From NCBI GenBank assembly GCA_001792895.1, contig MARA01000050.1, positions 62,001 to 126,000 on the forward strand: a stretch of DNA of 64,000 nt, in the 5' to 3' direction. Within the stretch, counting starts at the first letter, position 1, and each line of letters begins with the position of its first letter. The notes under the pieces were generated by a model. The model did not search any database and was not told where the DNA came from. It worked only from the letters and a program-made list of their open reading frames with translations. A program made the position numbers and the translations under genes. This document shows, piece by piece, positions 44,385-56,793 of this stretch. The stretch comes from Lentinus brumalis (Eukaryota > Basidiomycota > Agaricomycetes > Polyporales > Polyporaceae).

Positions 44385-45890
44385 ATGCAACCACAACCGC
44401 CCTCTACCCCAGTCCGTGGCCGCACCCCGACGCGCTACCCGGCTGACTTGTCTCGCGGAGAGCCCGGGCGTATTCCGCTGCACCGACGCGGGACATCACG
44501 AACGCTGGAGTGCCTCGAGGACCTTCTGCGGGAGAACGGTTACAAGGAGACGAGGGTTTTTACTCCGGAGGCAGAGCGCGCGGAGGCATTGGCGGAGGAG
44601 CGGAGGAGACAGACGTCCGCATGGCGGATCCGCGAACTCTTGACCGGCTGGCTGCCCGGTACAGGCGGGAGCCAGGCAGTCAGCGACGACGAAGAGACTT
44701 CCGGCCACCAGAACACGCGCCGTCCTGCGACGCCGACCCCGGTCACATATCGTTCCACCCCCAGCTCGCCCCTCAGCCACATGCGTCCCCTAGACCACAC
44801 CCGAGCGCCCCATCCGATATCCTCTCCGAACTCGGTATCGTCAACCACGCTGTCCTCCACGCGGAGCTCAGTCACGTCGGAGGGACGAAGGGTCAGCTAC
44901 CAGCCAACGCGTCGCGAGATCCACGACCGCATCCCGGCCATTCGAGCCGAGACTTCACGGGCAAGTCTCCGTCCATATGCCCAAGCTTCGGCCGCGCACC
45001 GCTACCTACGACACATGGCCTCGACTCCGGACATGCCCAGCGGCCGTAATGCTTCGATACGCCAAGTTGCTTCTCCGCATCCGCTGCCCGCTTCCTGGCT
45101 CGAGTCCGTGACGAAAGCTGTGCAGAGATCAGGCGAAGGCGGGGCTCACGTCGGCGGCCCCGTTCCACGTCCTGTCAGCCGTCAGTCTGAGCGACCCGCT
45201 CGCGCGTCCAAGGAGAACAGTCGCCCGTCGAATGTGAAGTCTCGCATCTTGGGCAGAAGCGCGTCAGGTCTCCCACCAGGCGCGACCTTGTTGCTGAAAC
45301 GACCTCAGACTGCCCCGTCGGCCGTCAACACGGCCCACGTCGTCTGCAGGTCCGCTCCTGGGTCGCGTTCAGCCTCGCGTGTCGGAGACCGCTTACCGCC
45401 CACAGGGCGTGGACCTGCTCGCAACGAGCGACCGCGTCCAGGACGGCGCGGTTCGCGGCTGACGCAACCGGACCGCGTGCCATCGCTCGCAGCGACACAG
45501 GTCGAGCATGATACGTGGAGCAGCGGAACGCATTGGGTGGACGGCAAGCGGGTGCCCGTGCTGCATTACGAGGACATTGCGTATGACGAAGCCTTCGACT
45601 CGGATGACGACGAGGACGGCGAACTGGACCTCGCGCGTCTGCTCGTTCCGCCGAAGCGGCAGTACTCCATCCAAAGCTTGCGCAAGCACCTCCATGTTGC
45701 TCATACCCAGACACACGCCCTGGCGCTCAATACTGAGTCGTGGGAGGACGAGGAAGGTACGACGCGAGGCCGTGGGCGGCCAGTCCACATAGACGACTCG
45801 GACGGTTATCCAACTTTCGCGCGTATGGACAGCAAGCAGCGACATGGGCTTCCCGGGGCATGGGGAAATTCAGGTCGCGGGCGGTCGTAG
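44385..45890 (+). CDS. Conserved hypothetical protein, Arg/Ser-rich
   Basis: Function not recognised. One uninterrupted frame of 501 codons, unusual here because most genes are split. The N-terminus is the most ordered part: MQPQPPSTPVRGRTPTRYPA, GEPGRIPLHRRGTSRTLECL, and a helix EDLLRENGYKETRVFTPEAE followed by RAEALAEERRRQTSAWRIRE. The middle is Ser/Pro/Arg-rich and probably disordered. Near the end are HWVDGKRVPVLHYEDIAYDE, an acidic patch (FDSDDDEDGELDLARLL) and PPKRQYSIQSLRKHLHVAH. No transmembrane segment or signal peptide. The pattern suggests a nuclear or cytoskeletal adaptor, but this cannot be told from sequence alone. An upstream exon cannot be excluded. Confidence 0.72.
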   Translation: MQPQPPSTPVRGRTPTRYPADLSRGEPGRIPLHRRGTSRTLECLEDLLRENGYKETRVFTPEAERAEALAEERRRQTSAWRIRELLTGWLPGTGGSQAVSDDEETSGHQNTRRPATPTPVTYRSTPSSPLSHMRPLDHTRAPHPISSPNSVSSTTLSSTRSSVTSEGRRVSYQPTRREIHDRIPAIRAETSRASLRPYAQASAAHRYLRHMASTPDMPSGRNASIRQVASPHPLPASWLESVTKAVQRSGEGGAHVGGPVPRPVSRQSERPARASKENSRPSNVKSRILGRSASGLPPGATLLLKRPQTAPSAVNTAHVVCRSAPGSRSASRVGDRLPPTGRGPARNERPRPGRRGSRLTQPDRVPSLAATQVEHDTWSSGTHWVDGKRVPVLHYEDIAYDEAFDSDDDEDGELDLARLLVPPKRQYSIQSLRKHLHVAHTQTHALALNTESWEDEEGTTRGRGRPVHIDDSDGYPTFARMDSKQRHGLPGAWGNSGRGRS

Positions 45891-46761
45891 CCGTGGCCTG
45901 TACCGCGCTGTCCTCCTCCATTGTACTCCTACATCATCTTCCATTCTCCGCTGTGCAAGACTACAATACCTCAACGCCGTACGGCACGTCATCGTTCCAT
46001 GTATCATGCATTCTTGTTTGCTTCATCAACGCATTGTCGACATCCTCCCGCATTCCTCTACATATGTTCACCATCTGCACCCCGTAGACCCTCACTCGGC
46101 CATCCGCCTCCCGTCCCCGACTTATTCTGCGCTCCGTTATAATTCGCTCGGTAGTACACTATGGGCCTTGTGTTGCATTCCACGTTTTAATCATTCCGGA
46201 CCTGCCATTCCATCCATTCCACTCATTACATCAGATACACACCACTTCAGACACCCATACACGACGAACTCAAGGAGATCAACTGCTATAGGATGCATAT
46301 GTACATTAGACTGCAATACATAGTTCTGTATCCGTTATATATGTTTACCCAATTGTCCCGCCCGCAACGATGGAGAAGACGTTACGCGAGAGTCACAGGT
46401 CTCTGTCTCATCAATCGATATCCCACTCGGGGTACTCAGGCCTAGTAGATTCGTGCAAGGTGCGAACTTCTACCAAACTGTTCATGGGGATGTTCTTACT
46501 TTCTGAGCAGTACCGATCAGCACGCAAGACATGCTGTAAAGTGCATCACATATATGCGTTTCCGACGGCAGCGTATCTGAAGGCTCCCACTCAACACTCC
46601 GTTCTGAATCATGCTGCTCTTCTTTTTCTCCTGGCCAACGCAGACCTTTCGTGAGCCATTGTCATTGCCACGATCGCCGTGGTCCCGTTCCATCAAAGAT
46701 TGAGCAGCAGCGCTGACCTCCTCCGGACGGCGGCATCATCACAGCGCTCCCATGGCACGAG
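45891..46761. other. Intergenic region before MO-C
   Basis: No gene seen. The left part (45.9-46.3 kb) is pyrimidine-rich and may be 3' UTR of the preceding gene. Confidence 0.45.
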
Positions 46762-46768
46762 TATATAA
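46762..46768 (+). promoter_or_regulatory. TATA box of MO-C
   Basis: TATATAA 84-90 bp before the MO-C start at 46852, at nearly the same distance as in MO-A and MO-B. Confidence 0.65.
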
Positions 46769-46851
46769 CCCACTGTGCGACGACGGAAAGTTGACAAGAC
46801 AGAGCGTCAGCAGAAGTCAGAACCAAGAAACCCAACAGTAACCTACGGACC

Positions 46852-49041
46852 ATGCCAACCAGCAACGAAACCACCGTGCTCATCGTAAGTTCGCGTCCAC
46901 GTACCTAGATGGTCCATGAGCTGACCATCGCGTGTACCCCAGATCGGAGCAGGACCTTCAGGCCTGGCAGCAGGGCTCACATTGGCTCAGAACGGCATAC
47001 CAATACGGATCATAGAAAAAGCTACAGAATTCCACAAGTCCTCTCGAGGCAGCGGCTTACATGTATGTGCCACGTCGAGTTGCGTCGAGGCTCTAACATA
47101 CGATGAGCGTGTCTTCTAGCCTAGAACTCTCGAGATCTTCCGCTTCCTCGGAGTTGCTCAGGACGCCCGCCGCCTCGGTGGTCCCTTGATGCCGATGCAG
47201 TTGTACAAGCTTCCTGGAGGTACCCAGCCTGTGAGGCAGTGGAAGATATGGGACGACGTGCCCATCACTCCGGATCGCCCAGAGGTGATAACAAGAACTG
47301 CTCTTATACTAGCTTCGGCTGACATCTAGGCGCATATTACAGGACAGTCTTGCGCTGAGCCAGTATGTCACGGAAGGGATCTTCCGCGACCATCTCTTGA
47401 AGCACGGGGTTCACGTAGAACTCGGCGCGGAGGCTGTCGCGCTGGACCAGGACCCCGCCGGCGTCAGTGTGTCGGTGAGGCATGCCGGTGTCGAGGAGAT
47501 CGAGACCGTTCGGTGCGCCTATGTTATTGGCTCGGACGGTGCTCGAGGTGAGTACCACTCTCTGCGCAGCGGCAAACACCGGAGGACTTATCAGCTCAAC
47601 GCAGGCTTCACCAGGAAGGCGATCGGTGCAACCTTCGAGGGTCAGACCAAGGACGGCGACGGGCAGGCTTGGACAGATGTCGAAGCTGAAGGGATCTCTT
47701 CAGACGTCAGTCCCTTCACCTCTTCTGAGTTGTGGCTGGACTTACCCTTGAGTTGCGTCATAGCTGTGGCATATCTGGGCAGAACCCGGGAAGTTCACGT
47801 AAGCGCGACGAGTTGTAGCATGTGCGCAACAAAGCTGACACGTCACGGTATCGATACAGGGTCGGTATGCGTCCGAAGAAGGAACCAGGGCAGTTCCATC
47901 TTGTAATCGGGGGTGTGAACTTCGACCCAGTTGGATTGACGGAGCCGTCCAAATTCGCGGAGGCCTTCTACGAGCTCACCGGACGCAGGGATGTTGTGTT
48001 CAAGAACTTCACTGGGCTGTCATACTGGAAGTCAGTCTATTGCTTCGTCTTACATTATGTACGACTCACACATTGGACCGTTGGCAGGCCCAAAATACGG
48101 ATGGTCAACAAGATGTCGGAAGGACGCGTCTTCATCTGTGGAGGTAAGCGTAGCCACCATGATGTCCGAATTCCACTTCTGAATGCCCAGCAGATGCGGC
48201 TCATGTTCATTCACCGACGGGCGGGCAAGGGCTCAATACGAGCGTGGGCGACGCGGTACGCATACAGCTCGACTTTGCGTGAGCCGCAGGGTTTAACGAG
48301 ATTGCAGTTCAATATCGCATGGAAGCTCGCCCTCGTGTGCAAAGGCCTTGCCTCGCGCGATCTACTGAGCACGTACCAAACCGAACGTCTCCCTGTCATC
48401 GCGCACATGCTCGCCGCTACCGAGGACCTCTACACCCACATCACCATCACTCAGTCCGACGACGGTCCCGCAAGCTCTGGACCGGAGTCGACCGGCTTCT
48501 TGAAGTGGCGGAACAATGCCTTCCGCCAGCTGGACATCAACTACCGTTGGAGCCCGGTGGTACTCGACGCGCGCGGCATGAATGGCCTGGACGAGAACGC
48601 GTTGAAGGCGCGTGGGTTTCAAGGATATCCGGGAGAGCCTGTGCGCGCCGGGGACCGTGCTCCCGAAGCACCTGCTCTGGTAGACGCAGCAGGTGAGGAG
48701 ACCTCGCTTTTCGACATCTTCAAGCCGAACACACATACCGTGCTCGTGTTCTCCCGAAGCAGGCCGAATCAGAGGCGCAGGAAGTCGTAGCGGCCGCACA
48801 GGCGTCCCCGCTGGCCAGCGTCACCAAAACGCTGGTCCTGGGCCGCGACGGGGTCCCCGCCGCTATCGAAGGTGCCAGCGCGTACCACGACAAGGAGGGC
48901 CATGCCCACAAGGCCTATGGTGTAGATGGCGGGGTGCTAACCATTGTCGTCGTGCGGCCGGATGGTTACATTGGTGCCTTCGTGAACGACGTCGATGGAC
49001 TCCAGACCTACATTTCCCGGATTACGAGTGGATTCGCGTGA
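46852..49041 (+). CDS. FAD-dependent phenol hydroxylase-like monooxygenase, copy C (one frame break)
   Basis: Third member of the family. Exon 1 is MPTSNETTVLI; exon 2 has IGAGPSGLAAGLTLAQNG and ends SSRGSGLH. Then SQYVTEGIFRDHLLKHGV, the DG motif GSDGARG, MRPKKEPGQFHLVIGG, PKIRMVNKMSEGRVFICGG, and the GD motif HVHSPTGGQGLNTSVGD joined to FNIAWKLALVCKGLA. The thioredoxin-like domain starts normally (GYPGEPVRAGDRAPEAP, HTVLVFS). At 48753-48755 the assembly has CCC where MO-B has CCCC, which throws the frame into a stop at about 48790. With one extra C it continues to EAQEVVAAAQASPLASVTKT and ends GAFVNDVDGLQTY...SGFA at 49041. MO-B and MO-C are very similar over their whole length. It lies outside the inverted cluster, next to the zinc-finger genes. 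Confidence 0.84.
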
Positions 49042-51116
49042 TGTCGTACTTGATCTTTGGTGGAATATATCATAGCAATGCACACTCAACATGGAACCGT
49101 TCGTTCTCTGTTATTGATGGAGATTACTCACGAACCGCTTGATAATCGAATTCAGTCTGCGTTGAGTCGAGCTTTGACGGCAGTGTCTTGAAGTTCAAGT
49201 TCACCTTGACTCGTAGTACCTTACTGTGCACGTTTGGAAAGCACAAATGTAGACGAGATGTTTTGATCGATGATTGCATCTAAGTAGTCACCATATGTGC
49301 AAGGCAGTCAAACTTGTTGACGTTGACAATGACTCGGAGGAGGTGCCACGGTACTCAGGTAAGTCTTCGAGAGTAAAGCAACTTGTATTCGTGGGAATTG
49401 CATGTGGGTAAAATTACGGTAACGGGCCGAGTCCCGGAGGCTTACTTCGCTCCCCTCCTCCTCGTCGAGCAGCCCTTTGTGGCAAATTCTTGCAGGTGCT
49501 GATGCTTGCCTAAGCCTTACTCTCGATAACTCTACCCCTACTGGAGCGCTTCGTAGCATCTGAGACGGCGTACGGGACAAGGTTCTGCTTATCCGGTCAA
49601 TCATGCAACAGCTGGTCTACGACTGCGGCGGCGTCGACGTCGTGAATGTTTGGTAGACACAAAACTTGTCTAGGGAGCACACAGTACGTAGCGCCACAGG
49701 AGTGCTGTCGACATTGCCGTCCTTGTATTCGGGAACGTATCCGGATGCCAAGGCGGAAATCTGCACGCCACACCCAGGTCATCTCCGAGGGCGGTCCCGT
49801 AAGTTTTCTCATGCATGTGGAAAGCGTACGAACTCTCGACGGACGCCGGGAGTGCTTCTGATCAGATTTGTTCTTCTAGCTGCTCTTTGAGCGCGGATTG
49901 GGACCACACAGGCGCGGACCCGACGAGTGAGGACGTTACGCTACCCTTCTAGCTCAGACTCGGAGCACGCATACCCGCGCAGCTCCTGCGCCCGGCCCAT
50001 CACCGGTTGCACTGACGACCACGTTGCCAGTGCTCAGCAGACAATGCTCCCGGGCTTGACCTAAGAGTGCGGATCCCCGCACGAACCGCGGCGAACTTGC
50101 GAGGCGGAGGTTATCGAAGCGTCTATCGCCCCTTCCTCTCAGTCTCCTCCATTGTCTCTGTCATCGCTTGAACTGCTAGATCGATATACTGCCCGACTCG
50201 AACAACTCGCACCCAATACGATGCTGTCCCGTGCTTTCTCAAACGTCTGCGATGCAATAGCTCGGCCACGGCATGGTGTTTCGGCCTGACACTACGCAGG
50301 TCTTGTGGCCTCCCAGCACCACGGCAGCATGGAAGTAACGACATTGGCCCTCACGATGCGATCCTGACGAACGTAAGTAACACGTTCAAGATGCTGTACT
50401 ACACGGATAGGGCTGATGAGTTCCCTCTACAGCCTCACGGAGGTGCAGATGTCCGCATCCGGTGTATTTGGGTCACGTCATCCGGCTTCCGCCCTAGCTC
50501 CCCGAAGTTAGTGCATTCTCCCCATGTCGCCGCACATCCATACAAACGCGCGCATAACTCCTGCACACCCATGAACCTTCCACTGCAGACGTGCGCAGAA
50601 CAGCAAGGTTACGCCGTCGGTGGAGCTGGACATGCAGGTATGTCGTGCGCGCGTCTATAGCGTGCTGATGTGTCCTATCCCTGTACAATAGGTTCGGAGC
50701 TTCGAAAGATGTAGACTTCCCACCGCCTGACCGCGACGCTGGCATTCGCGGCGTTGGAGCCTTGAGGCACAAGACACCAATGGCTGTCCGGCTTTCTTGG
50801 CTTCGGAGGCTCCCTTGATACCCCGTCTAGGCCATTGGTCGTGTTTCATCGCTTGCTTCGCTACCTTTTCTAATGGCCATCATCGGCTGCCACCAGGTAC
50901 GCCGGTTTCCGCCACCGTAACGGTTCTAGTTGGCCCGTGAAAATGGGTGTGCGGATGCACTCAAATGCTGCGGGCTTCCTCCTTATTTCTACTTCGTCTC
51001 GTCTGTCCTGCTTCTCGCTCTTTCCCTTCTCCTCCTCCGCTGTTTGGCGGTCGTTAATCGCCCAGCACAACTCCAATCGCGTCCTACTCTATCTTCCGCA
51101 CTTCGACGCTACTTCC
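49042..51116. other. Gene-free stretch between MO-C and the first zinc-finger gene
   Basis: About 2.1 kb with only short, unrelated open frames on both strands. No domain, repeat or RNA gene is recognisable. The last about 100 bp are pyrimidine-rich, as expected for the 5' UTR of the next gene. Confidence 0.45.
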
Positions 51117-52142
51117 ATGGCTAATTTCGACCACAACGGACCGTGGACTCCTGGTTACTCTAGCATTCCAAGATCGACGGCAGACAAGTGAGTACCCGCC
51201 GTCTATCGGCTCCCCTGAATCTTCATCGTCCTTTCTGTCTCGTCATGGTCTGGTCTCCATGGATACTCCGACATATCCTGGGTGGACCTCATCTCTGCTC
51301 GCGCTCATTTACGCCGTCCGGATTGATGCGACAGATTGCACCACCACACCGACCCATACCTTTACGGCAGCGACGTCGGTCCGAGCATTTGTGGTCAGAC
51401 CATGCGGTAAGTGGTGCGCAGTCCGTGTGCTTCGGTGCTCGTTCCTGACTATAACCACAGGACTCCAGGGTCCTGGCCTCCTGGCAGCGACACTGGGGCT
51501 GGTCTGCGTTCCTGGGTGGCTACTGGAGAAGTTTGGGACTATGCTGGATGGGCTGGTATTCACCTTCCAGATCAGTATTCAAAAGTGACGCGGCAATCTC
51601 AAATCGCACATCCGACCGACACATTCGTGACAGCTGACGCACCCAATTGCGAGCTACGCTACGCGCCGACTCCGCCACTCGATTTGTCGTCCTCAGAGTC
51701 TGTGCTGCACATCTATCGGCAGATGGGCGCTCCGGACCCTATCGCGGCAGAGCCAGACGCAGATGCTCAAGCCGGAATACGCTGTCTCTGGGGCGGTCGA
51801 TGCGGGACGCTCCTAGCGAACGCAACGGTCCAAGAGATTCGCGCCCACCTGCGAGAGGCGCACGGAGTGCCGGGAAGGGACCGGACGGCGCGCATCCCTT
51901 GCCTTTGGGATGGCCGCTGCTCCCGGTCATCAGACTTCATCCTGCCGGGTGGCATGGGGAAACATGTCGCGACGTGCCATTTCAAGATCATGCGCAGATC
52001 CTGCGCCTCCTGCGGTCAAGCATTCTGCCGCCAGGACTCGCTCGTGCGCCACGAATACCTCTACTGTCCAAAGCTGCGGGGAGATAAGCGCAGGAAAAAG
52101 CCCGCCGCTCGGCGGGTGTTGAGCGAACGGCCGACCAGGTGA
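51117..52142 (+). CDS. Zinc-finger protein, paralogue 1 (C2H2-C2H2-C2HC)
   Basis: Putative nucleic-acid-binding or regulatory protein. Exon 1 from 51117 (MANFDHNGPWTPGYSSIP) splices over about 150 bp to LHHHTDPYLYGSDVGPSI, then to TPGSWPPGSDTGAGLRSW. After a Ser/Pro-rich region come three fingers: CLWGGRC ... HLREAH, CLWDGRC ... HVATCH, and CASCGQAFC ... HEYLYC. The first two have a Trp two residues after the first Cys and a longer Cys-Cys spacing than standard C2H2 fingers. The third ends in Cys instead of the second His. A basic tail (KLRGDKRRKKPAARR) could be a nuclear signal. The stop at 52142 is from unspliced reading; a donor overlaps it, so a short further exon is possible. The same three-finger order occurs in the genes at 55708 and 61418. 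Confidence 0.74.
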
Positions 52143-55100
52143 GTTGTGCACATCTTCTTTGTCGCTGTCAAGGTGTCCGAGAGTTCAGCGAGCTGACGGC
52201 ATCGCGGGATCACAGCGCCTGATTCGCCTGGCTTGGACTTGTTCCAAGTGTGCGCCGAGCCAACATGGCCCGACTTCTTCGTCCTTTCTGTCATTTAATC
52301 ATCAGCCCGGCGAGCCGGCCTCTCGCATTGTACCGACGGGCCAGCGCCGCCCAACCTAGTACCAATAGTAGCGTACCGTATAGAGTCATTAGTTCCCTAC
52401 CAATATGTAAAATACTAGTTCTGCATCTTCCTGTATCATTATGTCCGACATGATATTCTGCGAATGATGACCTTGCTATGATGGATGTGCCCGAAATGGG
52501 ACGGCGGTAAGTACTCACAAAGAATAGCTGCTCGGAGAATATCACACTGCGCGGCGATCTCGGGCAGTGAGCAGATGTGCCAACATTGTTGAAGGAAGGT
52601 TAGACGGTTCCGCGAGTTAGCCGACGGCGATGTCCTGCTCCTATCTCCTGAGTCTTTTTGGACATCGTTGTTCGCGAACATAGCTTTTCGACCTCAGTTC
52701 CCGTCAGAACCGCTGGACCCACAAACCATCGACGTCGGCGTCTTGGATCATATGAGTGATCAAGAGCAATCGGTGTGGCGGATCTGTTTCGTTATACCGC
52801 TGTGAGGTTCTTGAGTCTGATGGGATATACTTAGCCACCACGCCGGCGGCGTTGAATAGGCGAAGCGAACTCGTGGGTCCGCGCGCTTTGTTCTGCGAGT
52901 GAGTAAGCGAAAAGACTTGCGACGTTGCCGCAGCGCGGCGCAGCGACGCACGTCGTTGCGCACTTTTAGATCCTGGTGTCGCGGTTGGCACACAGGCCCT
53001 CCATCCGGTGGGATCGGGTATTACGGCTGAAGAACGGCTTGTCATCCTGAGGCTCCGTGCTGCAGGACGCAGCCGAAAGCAAGTGGAGGAAACATTCCGG
53101 CAATTGCAAGACAGCCACAGCCGCCGATGCACCCGATGCGTCCTTCTTTGTTGGACCTGTGCAGCACAAGCGTTAGTACCATGTCGTAAGCGAGCGTCGA
53201 GATACTAGTGCTGTGCCCACAGCAGGACACAGATGCCGGGCTCTGCAGCTGTGGATAAGTATACATCGCATCGATTCTCGATGCCTGATATGGAGATGCC
53301 ATCCGACCTTGCAGCTTACACGTGGTGTACCGGCGGTGCCCACATACACCAATTGGATAGTGTACTCGGATGCCGAATGACCACTGCGCTGCAGAGGCGG
53401 AGCATCAAGCGTTCTCATTGAGTGATCGGTGTGAGCGTGATGGCGTGTCCATGGATCACTGGTATTCGAGAATCGAGGGATTGGTCTGATCTACCTTCGT
53501 GTCGGACACCCGTCGGAGACATGGGCGGTAGCGGTGAAGTCGCTGGAGGACCGGAGTTCTCAAGGCACAGACGCTTCTTTTGAATTCCGCTATACTCAAA
53601 TGAGGCAGAGATCGCTGCTTCATTTCAGATGAGGGCGAGAAGTCGAGGCTTCTGCCGTGAACCCCTCGGATACTCGTTGCTGTGAGCCTTCTATCTGCAC
53701 TTGCGCGTTGTTGTTAATGAAGTCTGGACTTAGGTTGAGGCCTACAGATCAGTGGCACTTACGAGTGGCGGATATGCAGGTATACACAGCCCAGGTAACC
53801 TCAAGAGGATGTCCTCGTAGGAAGGCAGCGTATTTGGGGGAGATGGTCGGCTTCAATGGTTGGATTCGGGATGAATGGGTGCCACCAGAAGGTGCCACCC
53901 CGCAATCTTCCAATGCCTGCAAAGGTCTGGAGGAGACTGCGTCCGCGGACGGGCGTTCGTCGTGAGAGAGATGAGCGTTCTGGCTGTCGTAAATGTCCGA
54001 GACGGCGGAACAAAGGAAGTGTATTGATGTTACGAATATGCAATGAGCGTTATTCCCGGAACAAGAGCTAGACCCAGGGGACGAACCTTGAGCGCGACCA
54101 TACTTCGCATGGGCATTCGAACGTCCAGGGGGTTCGCACTATCATCACGTAGAACCCGAGCGGCGTGTATCGTAAGCGTTTGGAAGCACTGTTCGTGATC
54201 TGTTGCCAACTACGTTGTCCGCGCTCGGCGCCGCTCGGCTCCAGTACTTCAAGTTGGGTTTAGGTGAGATCATGAACGCTGGAATCACTGCAGATGAATG
54301 CTTCGTCGCAAGCACTGCATCGGGAATGTCTGTTGTTCTTGCGATTCAATTGACCGATGGAGTGCTGATGACAAGTCATTGTCAGTCAGTTCACACCGGA
54401 GACGGACGGAGGCGTACGCTGCCTCGTGCAGTCGTACGAAGCCCTTACGCAATCACGAGGGAGTCATCGCGACGCATGTTGTGCTCCGTTGGGACACGAA
54501 ACAAAAACATACGTTCGACATACCGGATTACTGGGCCATCCGAGGAGTCCGGGAGATGGGGTAGCAGAAAGTCGCAACAGTCGCAGCAGTCGCAGTACTC
54601 TAGACGGCGAGGAGCCGCCCGAGTCGGAGTCAAGAGGCTGTGCCTGGCTCAGCGGGACAATCTGACCATGGGCGCCGTTGGCCCGGATCTACATGAACTT
54701 GTCCTTGTACTACCACCATCTCAACTGCCCATACTTATTCTCCCTCGCTGGATGCTCGGATCCGTTCATTCTTGAGGCCTTGAGGCTTGATCCTTGCTTG
54801 CCAGTCTAAGGGGTGGCAGTTCAAACAGTGCTGGCCGTCTTCGTGCAGATTTCTACTAAAGGGGCGGGGCTATCGATAACGGGCTGTTGCGTATACTCTG
54901 TGTTCCCGCTGTAGCTGTCCTTCCAAGGGTGCCTGTAAGCTTCTTCTGAGTGTGCTAGAGGGCTGTGGAACCGCCTTTTGGCACAGAGAGCGCACTCGCT
55001 ACCGCAGCCGGGACCTCGCGCCCGCGAACCCATGATTTCGCCCACTGTAATCATGATATGGATACTCTCGTTGCCTGAGGCCTGAGCGTTGGTCCTCCCG

Positions 55101-55707
55101 TTGTGAAGCTCGAACGTAACCGGCTGTGGGACCTCCGACTCCATCTTCGCACGACCTGTTGCTCGCGCGCTGTTCTAACTGAGTCTACTGGACCCTTGCG
55201 ACCGAATGGAAAGCAGCGGGGTCGATACCCTCGTCACGGCTCGGCAGTGCGATGTTCTCATCCCAGGATGGACATGCACATGCGTCGAGTCACGGAACTT
55301 TCCCCGTGGCACTGAGGGATAAGCGCTTTCGTAGTTGGCTCAGGGCTTCGCCGCCGAACAGAGCTCCGCGCGACTAGCCGACTCATCAAGGTGTCCAAAC
55401 ATGACGCTATGTAAGGCGGATATTTGTCCCCACATCTTGACTTCCACGCCCGCATCCCACCCCTGCTTTGCGTCCCTCCTCCTTGCCACCTCCACATCGT
55501 TGCAGTGCCCGTCCGGACACACTGCTCGCAAATCCGTTCGTGCTGTTAAGAGTGCAGCAAAGCTCACAGACAAAGAAGCTTCGGTCTCTCCTCGGGTTCC
55601 AACTACGCCTCCTAGCTATCCGCCCCTACTCGTATTATTGTTCGCCTTCGATTGTGCCATTGCATCACTTAACGACCACTTTCAACACCACTTCAACCGG
55701 CCGTCAG
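52143..55707. other. Gene-poor spacer between zinc-finger genes 1 and 2
   Basis: 3.6 kb without a supportable gene. A short frame at about 53008-53130 (EERLVILRLRAAGRSRKQVE) looks like a helix-turn-helix and could be a transposase relic, but it is isolated. A small CAGTCG-type repeat lies near 54570-54600. Confidence 0.4.
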
Positions 55708-56793
55708 ATGACCATGAACCCCCATACGTGTACGCGTCAATCTCGCTCGCAGTGTCTAACACGGCTCACCTGACCTCCTCCGTATCAACTTTCAGCACCC
55801 CCTCGTATGCACACGGTAAATCGTACGTCCCGGACGGCTTGCTCTTTGCCTTCAGTCTTGCTGACCCCTTCTTCGCTTCATCAAAGCAGATATGCCACCA
55901 CTCTGTCAGCTAGTGCTCATCATCCCTACCACGCAGGACAGTTCCACAGCTATGGTAACACGTCGTGAGTGGCATCTGAGTGGCATTACCAAGCAGGATT
56001 GATTGACACGTTCCTCGAAGCCCTTCGTTCGCGTACAATATGCAAGGTTCTTCCGATCGTCACGCTGGCTGGCAGTCTTCCTCTCCGTGAGTTCCAATCC
56101 ATGACGTGTGTCGTCCACGATGTACTGAAGAGGTTTCCTTTGTCACTACTCAGAGACGATTTTGCTCGCTCTCAGGGCTACGCTCGTGGCGACCCCTCAT
56201 CCTACGCCCACTCTGAGATCCAGCGTCAACAAGGTCATGCACGCTCTGGCTACTATCCTCAGGCGGATCACTCGTCCTACGACTCTCGCAGGGCTCACTC
56301 GTCTGCTGCAAGCTCGGGTCTACCTGCAAACTCTCCGCGCTACCCCGTATCCACCGCATCCATCCCTCCCGTCCCGTATGCTTCGAGTTACTCCTCCTTC
56401 GTCGCTTCGCACGGCAACCACGTAGCCTCCGCTCATGCTACTCAGCCGACCACTGCCGCTAGTGCACGCTGTGAGTGGGGCGACCGGCGCTGTACCGTCC
56501 CCGTTGAAGACACCTCCCCCTCGGGCATCGCGCGCCACCTCAGGCAGTACCACGACGTCGCCGTCACCGACAACCGCAACCGCGGCATGTGTACCTGGGG
56601 CGGGTGCTGCAACAAGGACATGTTCCCCTCGAGCTTTGGGAAACATATTGCCGAGTGCCACCTGAGGAATATGACGAAGCAATGTCCACACTGCGGCGCG
56701 GACTTTGCGCGTGCCGACACGCTCTCCCGGCACATCAAGGCGTTCTGCCCGAACACTGTCAATCACGCTGGGCACGCGTACTCGAGCACCTGA
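55708..56793 (+). CDS. Zinc-finger protein, paralogue 2 (C2H2-C2H2-C2HC)
   Basis: Second member of the finger family. The most economical model starts at 55708 (MTMNPHT), splices over about 160 bp to YATTLSASAHHPYHAGQFHS (from 55890), then over about 190 bp to DDFARSQGYARGDPSSY. Exon 1 is uncertain. A Ser/Tyr/Pro-rich region of about 100 residues precedes three fingers: CEWGDRRC ... HLRQYH, CTWGGCC ... HIAECH, and CPHCGADF ... HIKAFC. The last ends in Cys, as in the two paralogues. The protein stops shortly after (GHAYSST, 56793). Paralogue 1 also has a first intron of similar length after a short exon, which supports the model. A role as a transcription regulator is inferred from the fingers only. 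Confidence 0.72.

Noticed and set aside
53008..53208. Transposase-like helix-turn-helix frame
   Set aside because: Only about 25 residues look helical, with no catalytic part or terminal repeats nearby.
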